A stretch of DNA of 64,000 nucleotides from Rhypophila decipiens (taxonomy: Eukaryota; Ascomycota; Sordariomycetes; Sordariales; Naviculisporaceae): the NCBI GenBank assembly GCA_033297075.1, contig MU858238.1:1-64000 (forward strand). Reading direction: 5' to 3'. The notes under the pieces are model-generated. The model did no database searches, was not told the origin of the DNA, and saw only the letters and a list, made by a program, of their open reading frames with translations. Positions 35,413 through 46,315 of the stretch are shown piece by piece (within the stretch, counting starts at the first letter, position 1; each line of letters begins with the position of its first letter). Position numbers and translations under genes: made by a program.

Positions 35413-35868
35413 CTAGTTCGCGTCGTCATAGGTTTCCTTCGACTCCTCTGGGAGATAGACCCGGATGCATTTCTTCCCCTCATCATCATCATCATCATCA
35501 TCATCGGTGGAATCCTCGTCACCCTATAATGATATAGACCAGAGACGAAAATGTTAGCCTCGGTATATGGTTCATGGTAATGGGATTCGTGACCTCGACG
35601 AGGGGGGAGATAGGGAATAAATCAAAAGTAAATATCAACGTACCATATCCAGCAGGGTAACTTCGTACTCCAGTGGGACGAGACCGCCCACCATCTGGTC
35701 CACGACGTCTTTGGTTAGTTTGCTGTCCGGGATGAAGTAAATGTACAGCCCCTGGATTTTGCCCCCTTTAATGTAGTCTTTGATGTCTTTGACTCTTCCC
35801 TCGTCGTTGTGGAGCTTGACCCATTTGAAGAAAACACGGACACCATCGACGGAAGTGGAAGAGCTCAT
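35413..35868 (-). CDS. Hypothetical 111-aa protein with poly-Asp tract
   Basis: Two exons on the minus strand: 35868-35644 and 35523-35413, joined in phase 0 through a 120-bp intron (donor GTACGT, acceptor TTATAG). The first 75 residues alternate hydrophobic and charged (VRVFFKWVKLHNDEGRVKD, then GLYIYFIPDSKLTKDVVDQ) and could form a small alpha/beta domain. The second exon begins GDEDST, runs through eight Asp codons (a GAT microsatellite) and ends CIRVYLPEESKETYDDAN. No signal peptide. Unrecognised; soluble acidic protein. Confidence 0.55.
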
Positions 35869-36625
35869 AAGTTTTGTTGAAATGTAAGTTGGTATGCTTG
35901 TGTGTCGGAGGATTGGATCGATGGATAGATAATTGATAGATCTAAGGTAAGGAGTGAATCTGTGACTGTGAGAGTCTGAAGGCCCGAGGCCAATGACCCT
36001 CTCGAGCGAAGAGTATTTATACAGATGAAGCTCTTTTACCGTGGCACCTGCTGCGTGTTTTACGAGGATGGTTCATGTTGGCGGCAGGACCCTTTGGGTT
36101 GCAACTTTTGTTTGGTTGATTTGGGGTGTTTGGACTTTTCTCCAACGTCAAACATCCAACAACCTGCGATCTCGGATTGATTCATGAGAGACCACAAAGG
36201 ATATCGCGACTGTTGCCGTCTTCGAGGACAATGGAAAGAGAGGAGCTGACATCAGTTGGATTATATTGAGGAAATGGGCGACTGGTCTGCCCTGTTTGAC
36301 GCCGCGGTCAACGTAGCCGACGGCGATAAATATATTGAAATCTTGGGCGGTATGGCTTGGACCTGTGTTTGCTTGCCGGAGTCGGGCGTTCTGGTCTCCT
36401 CGTTCGGGATGTAACAAGCGTGATTCGACGGGAAATCTCTGGAAATTGGGACGCATCAGAGGAACCAACTGACTGAGCACCACAGATGGTCATCAAACGG
36501 ACCAGATGAGAGAAGCCTGCTCATACTACACAAGCAAATGCGCGTCCAGATGAGCAGGAGTTTGGGTGTTGTGTGGGTCCAGTGGTTCTGAAAATTCTTT
36601 CCTATGCTCATGGCCCTTTGGTTAG

Positions 36626-36979
36626 GGCCTCTAATATACAAGCACCACTACTCTCATATACAGGCACCAGTCCAATTTGACTTTCCAGACTAGAGGTATT
36701 TATTATAGTCCAGTCAAGGCATTTATTCTATTCTAATTAAAGCATTTATTCGAGCCAGTCATGGTATTTATTCGACCTAGTTAAGGTATTTATTCTAGCT
36801 AGTTAGGGCATTTATTCCAGTCTAGCCGGAGCATTTATTCCAGACAAGAGGTATTTATTCCAGCCAGTTAAGGCATTTATTCCAGCTAGTTAAAGCCTCT
36901 ATTCCAACAAGAGCAGTGCCTTTATATATAAAGACTGGTGCCTGTATATGAGAGTAGTGGTGCCTGAATATTAGGCGCC
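36626..36979. mobile_element. hAT-like MITE with 8-bp target duplication
   Basis: The 47-bp ends 36626-36672 and 36933-36979 are inverted copies with four mismatches (outer bases GGCCTCTAATAT and ATATTAGGCGCC; the inner 31 bases are identical). The element is flanked on both sides by the same 8 bp, TTGGTTAG (36618-36625 and 36980-36987), the duplication length made by hAT transposases. The interior is a minisatellite rather than coding sequence. Confidence 0.88.
36688..36906. repeat. Minisatellite of ten ~22-bp units inside the MITE
   Basis: About ten degenerate tandem units of 20-25 bp fill the element, each built on (g/a)GCATTTATTCCAG or GGTATTTATTC followed by C(C/T)AGTTAA. Unit lengths vary and substitutions are scattered, so the array is old. 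Confidence 0.85.
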
Positions 36980-37325
36980 TTGGTTAGTGTTAGGCCGAGA
37001 GAAAACCCCGAAAGTCATGTTTGATAAACAGGTAGGCTGTACTTAATTAAGTCTGTACCTATCTATGTGGCCAGACTCCTCGCAGGTAGTCTTCAAAACA
37101 AAAAAGCTCCACACGCTTGTAAAGAAAAGTCAGGCTCGTCCCGCAATGTAAAAGAGAGTGTGAATCAAAGCCAGCTTAATCATCGATCAAGGCCTTTCGC
37201 GTCGTCCGATATCCAACCCGTTCGACTCCGCCCCAATCAAGCATTCACAATGGGTAATTGAAGTCTGTGAATCTGAACCAGGGTAATTAAAGTTTGGCAA
37301 TGTCAGCCACAGACTTGCCCGGAAT

Positions 37326-37750
37326 CTAAACGGTGACGTAGTCGTGATTTGGGCTCTGTACAGCCAAGTAGTCAGCATTCACTGGCAAAAAAAAAAAAAA
37401 AAGAGAAATGTTAGGTAGGGGATACTGACCGAGTTTATCATCACGTCACGAACACGACCAGGCGCCGTGACATACTCGTGAGGGACTTTGAAAGTGTTGA
37501 AAGTGATACTGGAAGCCAGACGGTGGATTTCCTCGATCTTGATGGGGTCGTCTCCGCATGGCTGGAACTTGATCAGCAACCCCGGAATGTCGTTGAACTT
37601 CTCGTCGCTGGCGAGCACATTGGCAGACTTGCCATCGAGCCGGTGGGCCTTGCGTATGAAGTCATTGAAGTTGTATTCGGATTGAGAGTTGATGTCCTGG
37701 AGGGATTCTGGACCGCTTGCGTCGTTGGCGTTTTCTTCGGATCCAGACAT
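37326..37750 (-). CDS. Hypothetical 116-aa protein
   Basis: Two exons on the minus strand: 37750-37430 and 37355-37326 in phase 0. The intron (donor GTCAGT, GCTGAC branch, TACAG acceptor) contains a 17-base homopolymer (A on the plus strand, about 37386-37402). The protein starts MSGSEENANDASGPESLQDI, has a central region with NFNDFIRKAHRLDG and LLIKFQPCGDDPIKIEEIHR, and ends SPNHDYVTV. It is hydrophilic, with one cysteine and no signal peptide. Unrecognised. The short last exon is less certain than the first. Confidence 0.5.
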
Positions 37751-39066
37751 GTTTGCCCTGCCCCCGGGTTCTTTGGACAAGGGCGATCCGGGTGCTTCTG
37801 ATTGAGTGGGTGTGTGTGGGTGTGGTTTGGTGATGTGAGCGGACCGTGCTGTAAGAATAACTGGCAGTGCAATCCTTTATGGCTAGACCTTAAGTTGTGT
37901 ATCGTTCAAGTTTGTGTTTTGGGACTTTTTCTCAAAAGTTTATTGATGAATCTTTGGCGTTAGTATTTGAACTTTTTTTTTAAAAACCTTGGGACTCATA
38001 TAGAGTTTGGTTCTGCTGAGGTTCGTCGTCATCAAGATCTCTGTCAGCATCCCTGGAAGGTCCGGAGCTTGGTTGCTGTTTCCATCTTGGCGATTTTACA
38101 GCCTTGTCGTGGCAGGGGCGACTGTCTTGTTATTTCCACCAAAAAAAGAGAGTTCCCGCTTGCCAATCCTAGCTTGATGGGAGTGACTCCGAGTGAGAGG
38201 TATTTCAAAGAGAGAAGGTTCACAGCATTGCTCCAAACCTCAAGCTAAAGCCACCTCGGCCCTGCCTGCCACGAAAGCACGCTGCCCGTAGCAGGATGGG
38301 CCACGTACTGGCCAACAAAGCTCGACGGCGCAGGCAGGAAGAACGAGATGGAAATGGTGAAATAAAAGGATATTGGAGGAAGTTGCCTCAACGGTGCTTT
38401 TGGCAACGCAAGTGCGTCTGGGAGCGGTCAGTTTGAGCTTGCGGATGACACAGGTGACAGGAGTAAGCAGTGCACACTGCACACGCCCCCCTTGAACCCA
38501 GTCAATTCAGCAACCACTCCAGTCGAGCCCAACACCAGCAAGTGTCAGTGGCAACGAGCGCGGGGTAAACCAGTCTTTCTCACCCATTTCCCCGAGAACG
38601 AAGCCTTGTCGCCATAGTGTCAAGGAATCCTGCACGCCAGCACTGGCAGCACAGACTGACATATCCACACAAAGACACGGTGGAGGAGGGCTACTAGTGT
38701 CAGGATCATCCGTTAGAAGAAGCACTGTATTTACAGGAATATAAACACATACATTGTCTCACTAAGGGCTCGTAAGTTGGACCATATAGTTGACGATGAA
38801 GCTGGTTACTCCTTTTAAAAAGTTCATGATTCCTCAGACAGAGAGTGCTCATTATCTTCCACTGCCTCTATAGGACCTGTGGCGTGCCCGGCCCCATTGC
38901 CCTCAAACCCGGTTCATTTACCCCCTCCGCTCTCTCTAAAGCTTGAGTGAATGAAATGCCGCTGGGATAGCAGTGCCTTCACTTGCTAACTTGAGCCTAT
39001 TTTCATCACACCAAGAATTAGTAAAGCGCCTGTGTAATGAAGCATTTACACACGACAAGGAAAGAC
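37751..39066. other. Intergenic, no supported gene
   Basis: 5' flank of the 116-aa gene and sequence downstream of the secreted protein gene. No domain-bearing frames. Confidence 0.5.
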
Positions 39067-39543
39067 TCACAGTTCATCAACGACATCATCGTCCAAGCCT
39101 GCGATATCATACTTGGTAACTCCGTCCGCAAGAACCAACTGATCCGGCTTCTGACATTCGCTAGACTCTGTCACCTCACTACCGCTGAAATCATCCCGGC
39201 GCTTGCTATTCGCACCAAAGGCATAGCGAGTCGCGCCAAGGGGTGTTCCAAATCGGTTTTTGAGGCAGAGGAAGTTTGTGTTTTGGGCGACTTCGCGGAC
39301 GGTTGACGTGTCGCCACATTGGTTCCCCCCGTAGCCCCTAGCGGCGATGACCCAGTTGGTGGGAATGCCGCGGTAGCCGATGGTGTTGGCCAGAGACCGG
39401 CCGTCGCTGCAGCATACGCCTGGGTTGAGGTTGGAGCAGACTATGGCGTTGCCGTCGCAGTTTTGGCCTAGGTGGTAGTAGGCGTCTATGGCGGAGACGG
39501 AGGTGGCTGCTAAGCCGAGGAGGACGAAGGAGGGGAGCTGCAT
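39067..39543 (-). CDS. Small secreted cysteine-rich protein
   Basis: Frame of 158 aa beginning with the signal peptide MQLPSFVLLGLAATSVSA. The mature region has seven cysteines (29, 36, 44, 45, 76, 93, 130), including an adjacent pair in PGVCCSDGRS, and a Gly/aromatic-rich stretch ARGYGGNQCGDTSTV. This pattern occurs in families of secreted proteins of plant-associated fungi, of unknown function. SKRRDD (113-118) could be a Kex2 site, giving a core of about 95 residues. The 3' end is ambiguous. Read straight through, the protein ends VVDEL, but the stop codon overlaps a perfect donor (CT/GTGAGT), and acceptors exist downstream (ACACAG near 39032, AAATAG near 38999). A spliced form would run about 17-30 residues longer. 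Confidence 0.8.
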   Translation of the reverse strand: MQLPSFVLLGLAATSVSAIDAYYHLGQNCDGNAIVCSNLNPGVCCSDGRSLANTIGYRGIPTNWVIAARGYGGNQCGDTSTVREVAQNTNFLCLKNRFGTPLGATRYAFGANSKRRDDFSGSEVTESSECQKPDQLVLADGVTKYDIAGLDDDVVDEL

Positions 39544-40233
39544 CGTGAGATGTTACTGAAAAGGGGTCAAATTCTGGTAGTAAGAAGTGATAAAGGAGCT
39601 GAGGTGATTCAGTGAAAGTTGAGTCGCTTGTGAAACCATTCCGGGCATCGCGAGGTGTCTCTTATACCTTGGTCAGGAGTCGATCCCGTATCCGTATCTG
39701 CCAGATATCTGGCTTACCGTGTGGTATGTGGCGAGAGTCGCCGAGGCGTATGGAGTAACAAATCGCATTCGACCCACTCCAAGGCTCCAAGGTAGGGTTA
39801 TACTAGCGCATAATCCATTGCGCCTCTCTGCCGATGTTACTTGATCGCAGAGTAAACCGGAAATCATTTACTCGAATGAGTCGAATGTGTCGAGTCAAAG
39901 TGGTAGGCATCGGACTACGCTCTTGGTAGCATAACGAGCCAAAGTCGGACTGAGGTATGATAGGAGGAGAACATTGGTAAGGATTCAACGCTATTCTATC
40001 TTCACCTTACGGGATCAAGAGCAGGATTCAATATCCACAATACTCCACGACACATTTGTGAATAATATAGCTGTCTTAATACTGGGTATTTTCAGGTCGC
40101 TTGCAATAAGAGGTAGACGGCGGGGTATCAAGAATTACAGTTAGCTGTCAACACAAGTTTGGCGTAAAATAACCAAAAATTCTCAAGGCTTCGAGACCAA
40201 TGCCACCCTTCCTCCAGTCCTCAAGTTATGTTC
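39544..40233. other. Intergenic
   Basis: Promoter side of the secreted protein gene and the 3' side of the P450 pseudogene; nothing else seen. Confidence 0.5.
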
Positions 40234-42195
40234 TCAGCAAATAACTCGCCATAACTTCCTCTTCATCTGCGTTTGAGCTTTTGACCCGTTCCTGGCTTCA
40301 GCGGAATGCTCCCCATGTTCAGACACATCGTGGTGATGACGCAAAGAAACCCGAACCTGTATATCGACATCCGGTCGGGGGACACCAGCGGATTGGCTTG
40401 CTCGTTGTGTGGTGGGGGGTATCCATTCATTCTCTTCCAACACTGCTGGAGGTTGACTGGATTGGGACTTGGATCGGGAACCTGAATTCTGCTGCTTGGA
40501 TTTGGTACTGGGCGTAGGAACAGGCGTGATATCAAATCGACAGACCGCGAGGGCAATAAAGGAGAGTGCTTGGGTTGTTGCCCAGTGCCGACGACCCGGA
40601 CAGATGTGTGATCCTGAGCCGAAGGGGCGGTATGCGATTCTGGGATTCACTTCTCCTGGGCTTCGGTTCGGTACATGTATGGGCTTTGCAGTCTTGGTGA
40701 TGGAACATGAACAGGGATTGGTCTGGCTGTATGGACATGTACTCGTGCAATTCATGGGGGTCCCAGTTGCAGTTGCGCAAACACCGGTACTTCTGCTGGC
40801 AGCCATAGAGATTGAAACACATGTCGCAGTGGCGATGGGACAGTTAGACAATGGCATGCCAGTACCTCTGTGTCCGAGAAAACGTCTGTGGTCACACTGT
40901 GAGACCGTAGGCCCCCAGATGGACGGTCGCTGTGGTAAACGGGGTTGGGCATCACAAGAATGGCACCCTTCTTGAGCAAATACCTGTCGTTGAGCAGGTG
41001 GTCGCTTGTCAGGACCCGCGTGGAGTGGACATTCCCATGGACGCGGAGGGTCTCTTTGAACGTCGTGAGGAGGTTCGGACAGGAGGTCTGGATGTTTTTC
41101 AAGTTGATTGTGTAGAGCACTTCCCCATCGTTCCCGTCTCCTGAGGTGGCTGTGCTGGCCACGCTGACGTGTTGGAAGACTTCGCGCCGGACATCATTGA
41201 GGATCTGCGGGTCCGAGTAGACGTGGAAGAGAAACCAAAAGACGGCGGGTGCGAGGCTGCCTAGGATTCCGCCTACGTGGCCTAGTTCGAAGCGAGTGTA
41301 GTCGTCGAGTGAGAATTCGTTGTCAGTAGAGAACCTGACGCGACGTTTGATCAGTTCGGATGTGTCCGGATCGTTGTGGGCTCCCGAGACAAAATAGCTC
41401 TTGAGAGCTTGAAACAGCTTCTCACGCTGGTTGATGTGGTCTCGGTAGAAGAGCTTGGCGAAAGGATTAATCAACAAGGGTATGATGGCTGCCTCGAATT
41501 TGCTGGCACAAAGTTGGACGGTCTTAGCACAAGGTTATGATATGGGTCGGGCAATCAAGACTCACTTAAAGGCCGTGTGCAGCGCCGCGTCACGAAGAGG
41601 ATTCCGAGGGCCATACACGGCGTCAGAGCTCGCCGTATACACCTCTGTCCTGATCCATTCGTAGAGGTTGAGAATCACAGGTTCATTGGTGGCTCTAGCC
41701 TGCAGTTTGTCCATTCCGGCTGCGAGACGCTGAGTTGAGGTCCGGTTCAGTGCGTCCAGTGCAGGACCCGGAGACAATGCGGGTTTGGTGAACCTCGAAA
41801 ACGAGGCAACAAAGTTGTCTGGCTTCTCAACGTTCTCGACCAGCCTGTCATGGGCCGCGGGACTTAGGCCAGCCGCGTCACTGGTTGTCCTTGCAATAAT
41901 CGGGATGAAGGATATCGTTGCGTCTTGTCGATGGATTGCTGACAACAAGGCTGGCGAGTTGACAATGTACATGCGCTTTCCGGGAAGGCGGAGGGTGTAT
42001 CGGAAGGCCAAACTGGTTTCTCATCCGCAAATGAAATCTTGGGCCTTCCCTTATCATGCCGATGACTGGGCCTAGAAAGGGAATTGTGGTGGACAGTGCT
42101 GGGGGCTCCCGCGGATCCTGGGTAACGCGGAGCAGGGCGTGAAGAAACAGCCAGGCTGCAGTGAAGACAACTGCGATTGCAGTAATAAAGGCCAT
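40234..42195 (-). pseudogene. Cytochrome P450 pseudogene with two frameshifts
   Basis: Remains of a membrane-anchored P450 on the minus strand, of the fungal type distantly like prostacyclin synthase (CYP7/CYP8 clan). An N-terminal anchor (MAFITAIAVVFTAAWLFLHA), the LRLPGKRMYIVNSP strand, the ExxR helix (FKETLRVHG), IWGP and the haem loop RPFGSGSHICPG can all be read in order but in different frames. A GTGAGT...GCCAG intron (about 41505-41565) explains one frame change. Two others have no intron. At about 41994-42003, two bases are missing between GLP and YTLRLP. At about 40915-40932, one base is missing between HSD and IWGP. Neither lies in a homopolymer. A long low-similarity stretch before the haem loop also suggests decay. 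Assembly error is the alternative. Confidence 0.8.
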
Positions 42196-42845
42196 GTTGA
42201 AGATGCACGAGATAGAGAAATCGACTCATTATGCTGTGTGTTTGGAGGAGAAAAAGTCAATACGTACATTTATCATGACCAAGACTCGAATATCATATCT
42301 CAAAGACTCGACTCGGGTGGCCAGCAATGACAGGTTGAGCGCCACGTTTAATATCCATGAAGCCAATATTCAGATCATAACGTCGAGGGCCTGCATAAGA
42401 AGTGATACATCATTCGTCTGGATATCTTTATCGTGTGGAAATTTGTTGTCTGCGAACTGAAAGAGCTCTGCTGTTGGGACGGTGTCTAATTACTAGCGGG
42501 ACGGTGTATTCCCGACTAACAGGTATAACCCTAAATGTACTAGTATATGTTGTAGGGGTTAGTACCTCACAGTACCTTTTTGGATGGACCACACCGTCCC
42601 AACAGCAGAGATCAAGTGAAAAGCTCAAGGGTCTGAATATGGACAAGGTCTTCGTTGAACACGGCGAATGACCATTGTGGAATCCGAGAGGCGCTATTCC
42701 TTAATGTCAATTCCACCACCTTGGTTGAAGCCCTACTAGTAACTGACAGGGTCGTTTCCAGATACCTGAAAATGACCGGCTCACAAATGGCAAGTCCCGA
42801 GTGACCCACCGATCCCGAAAAACAGAAACTCATAAGCCAAGATCC
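42196..42845. other. Intergenic with a small TIR element
   Basis: Between the P450 pseudogene start and the kinesin stop codon. Contains the inverted-repeat element at 42466-42610. Confidence 0.5.
42466..42610. mobile_element. 145-bp element with perfect 20-bp inverted ends
   Basis: Positions 42466-42485 (CTCTGCTGTTGGGACGGTGT) recur exactly as the reverse complement at 42591-42610. The 105-bp interior is AT-rich and non-coding. I see no clear target duplication, so the superfamily is unassigned. Confidence 0.65.
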
Positions 42846-45013
42846 TCAAACAGTCAAGTAATAATACCTCGTCGCAACATCATGCTCCATCAGCACCTCC
42901 GCGTCCATATCCTCCGTCCCGACAACAACCTGCCGCCACAAACTGATAACATACGACCCGGGAAGCAATCCCGGAGACACGATAGAGCAGAGATATTTCT
43001 CGCCCCCTGAATCTGTGTCCTTGCCCTTTAGTTCATCCTCCGAGGAGCCCTTTACCTTCTCCCCTGCAACATCCCTCACTCGATCACCCACAGCCGCAGC
43101 CGGACAAAGAACCACAAACAAGTTGTACGAACCCCCATCGGCGGCATGGATCAGGGGCGCGCCTCGCCAGTATTTGCTCCCGTCCCCATAGTGGAAATTA
43201 CACCTGACCACCATGCCGGGCCTGATTCTCTCCTTGAAAGGAACCGAGTTAGCAGGGGCGGGATCTGTCTCGATGTCCTCGCTCGACTCGAGTCTTTCCA
43301 TGCGGTGGGCAAGAATCTCATCTTCTGTCATGCTTTCCATCGCTGCTGCCAGTGCTGGGGTCGTACCGCTTCCACCAGGAGTCTCAGTGTTGCTGGGAGC
43401 GTCGCCGCCACTCTTGCTGCTATCTCGATGAGACGAGTCAAAATGGAGGCGCCAGAATTTGGACTGAAATGCCTGGGCCTGCTCGAGCGATACACCCTCC
43501 GTCTTCATACATCGGCCGATGAACTCGGCGACAGGCAGGCGAATGAGCTGCGGTCCAGTCTCGAACGGAGCCAGCAGTGCCGAAGAGACAGGCGGTGTCC
43601 CGGACTATTGGGTTCAATATCTGTCAGTCAGTCATCTCATCTCCGATTATCCGATACCTCACAAACTCGGACAGGGTCTCACTCACATTCTTACCAATCC
43701 AAGCCCTTAACGTCTCATTATCCCAACTGGCCGGAACCCCAGGATCAACTTTGCCCTTTCTGCCCCCCGATATCGGCAGAACGACACTCAACATCTCCGC
43801 ATACCTCAACGTGTTTTTGCTAGCACCCACATCCGCCGCGCAAGGATTCACACATGCGACCACAACCGTCTTGCAGGCCCTCACACTAGACGGATCAAAC
43901 ACATGCTTGAGCGTCTTTGTCAGCGCGCTCTGTCGAAACGGCACATATGCCTTCTTACTGCCCACCTTTCCGGCAAGGTTATCAGCATCCAGCATTGCCC
44001 GTCCCCTGATGCAATCCTTCAGCACCGACAAAGAAGAATTAATCTCTCGTGCTTCTTTCATTCTCGCTGCATCGTGATCCTCTTTATCACGTGCAGCCTC
44101 TGAGCCTGCTAGATCAACCAAAAAGAGCAGGCCATCTTCAGCCTCTGGGAGGGCAGGGTTCTCGATTCGAATCCGACAGATGGAGTGGCTCCGGCTCGAG
44201 GAATCATTCCGCTTCGTCGGCTCGGTGCGTCGAAGCGCAGAGGCTGTGTCGATCCACTCCAGCAACGTTGCTTTCCCTTGTTCGACCTGGTCCGGAGAAA
44301 GAGGAACAAAATGTTCAGCCGCGCCGGCAAGTTGCGTATTTCCCAGGGAATCTTCTAGCACCGAGATTTTCTTGCGCCCGTTGAGGAGGTCATAGCATGA
44401 TTGGCCAGCTAGCTCGATTATGCTGATAAAGAGCTTGCGCTCGCCGGGGAGAGAATTATTGGTCAAGGTGTCTGCGACGAGACGTTCGAGGCCCGAAACG
44501 GTGAATGTCTTGCCTGAGGAGGTCTGTCCGTAGGCGAATAGGGTACTGACACCGCCTGCCCAGGCCCAGGGGACGAGGGGCTCGAGGAGGGAGGAGTAGA
44601 TCTCGGATGTTGACGAGGTGGACCGGAAGATCTTATCGACGGTGAAGGAGTAACTCTAGTACACGACATACAACAGTCAGATGGACTGGTTCTTGAAGCT
44701 GGCTAGTTGACGTGCAAGTTTGAGAAAAACGTACATTGATACCAGGTGGTCCCCTAACAGGTCGACGAATCTCGTGCAAATCGACCGTGTTGGAATTGGC
44801 GCCCTTGCGAGGAATCACGCCCTCGGGAAACCCCTGAGACAATTCCTCGTCCAACATTGGCCGGATGCGAGCGCAGACAGTGATGTCAGGGCTTGCGCTG
44901 GTGGTCTCCAGCTCGCCGACTCGTGCATTCTGAGTTTTCTTGGCAGGAGGTGGTTTGAATTCGTTGACCAGTTTGCTGTAACGCGCCGTGTTTTTGAGCA
45001 GGAACTCCTCCAT
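42846..45013 (-). CDS. Kinesin-like motor protein, N-terminal motor
   Basis: Microtubule motor ATPase of 668 aa from minus-strand exons 45013-44735, 44655-43687 and 43604-42846. The introns have GTACGT/CTAG and GTGAGT/ATAG borders, both phase 0. The motor shows DITVCARIRP, P-loop AYGQTSSGKT (134-143), switch I NDSSSRSH (243-250) and switch II DLAGSE (274-279), all intact. After the motor come a Ser/Gly-rich linker and a C-terminal domain of about 190 residues (RPGMVVRCNFHYGDG, VISLWRQVVVG) without a long coiled coil. The layout suggests a kinesin-13-like or fungus-specific divergent kinesin; I am not sure of the class. The frame stays open upstream of 45013 (KEKERDKCEAMEEF), so a further 5' exon may exist. 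At the 3' end a possible donor ACGAG/GTATTA lies just before the stop. Confidence 0.85.
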
Positions 45014-46315
45014 TGCTTCGCACTTGTCTCTTTCCTTTTCCTTTGTTTGTCGACTTGCAGTGCTGGCCGAGTGTACAGTTTCAAGTTTGTGTGGAGCTTT
45101 TATGTCCAGGACAGGTTTGCGAATTTGGCCCTTTGATCTCAAGTTAGTTGAGCAAACGGTTTCCAGGAAATGCCGCCGTAATATACTTTCTACAAAACTG
45201 TGCTGGTACTTTGGATGGCATCGACGGTTTTGGACGCTTCCTTGGTCCTTTCTTGGCTGCCTGTTGCAAACAAACAGAGATACTGCTGATGTTGGGTCGC
45301 CAGGCAACGAGAATGTTACACCATGAATTATGGCTGCCTCAGTCCCAGTTTTTCCCAGCAAGGCGAATGGATGTGGTTGAAGTAGAGATGCCTGAAATCG
45401 ATCGGTCTTGTTCCGGAGGCTCCAACGAATAGAATCGTAATAATACAAGTGGTCAGGCAGCCCAATTTGGACAATATGGTAGAGCTAGCGATCGGTGCAT
45501 TCGGTGGCAAGGAAGAAGGGAGTCCCACTTGACAAAAGTCACAAAATAATCTCAAGCATCACAGTATTTCATCCTTGTCGTCCGGTCAGTTCGAACATGT
45601 GATTGTCTTGATATTGATGCCTGGGCTCTAGCCATCTCTTCTGGTACCACTGAATGAGTCCTAAAACCGTTCAAGGATGGTGCCGGGTTGGTCCATTCTG
45701 CCCAAAACAGAATGCAAAAGAAAAAAGCATGTTCACTTTCCGTACTACTAGTAGGTGCTACCGGTCGGATCTAAGCTTGATAGATGTACAACGGAAGGCA
45801 CGGAACGTAATTTGTGGCCTCTAGGGTTTTAGATTTGTATTTATACATTGTGTAATGAAGCAACACCCAAGGTGAGTCGGGCTTTCCTGAAGAAAAGTCC
45901 TGTGGAACCGGGCCCCTGTAATCTGACATCCCCTAACCTGCCTTGAACATCACCATCCGTCCCATCAGCGCGAGTTTACTCTCACCCCGACGGTCATATA
46001 AAACCAATGAAACTCCAAGATAAACCATCCTTCTCCAGACCGCCTGGAGGAGTGAACCTCCAAGCCAACAAAAACGGGGTTGAGTGGTATTGTGCGTAAT
46101 GAAATGAATGCAGAGAGCAAAGAAATGATACCAAAACGAACCGATGAATGGATATTAAGAAAGACATACGGAGAGATGACGGGCATCTATCAAGAAGGAC
46201 CAGATACGCCCAAACGGAGATGGTAAGAAGAAAAAAAGTCAAATACCTCCATTTCCCAGACACGTCATACCCGGCAAGCCAAACTGGCATCAACCCAACC
46301 CCCAAGCCAACAAGA
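45014..46315. other. Intergenic
   Basis: Kinesin 5' flank (possibly with a missed first exon between 45014 and about 45450) and the 3' flank of the transporter gene. No other gene supported. Confidence 0.45.
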
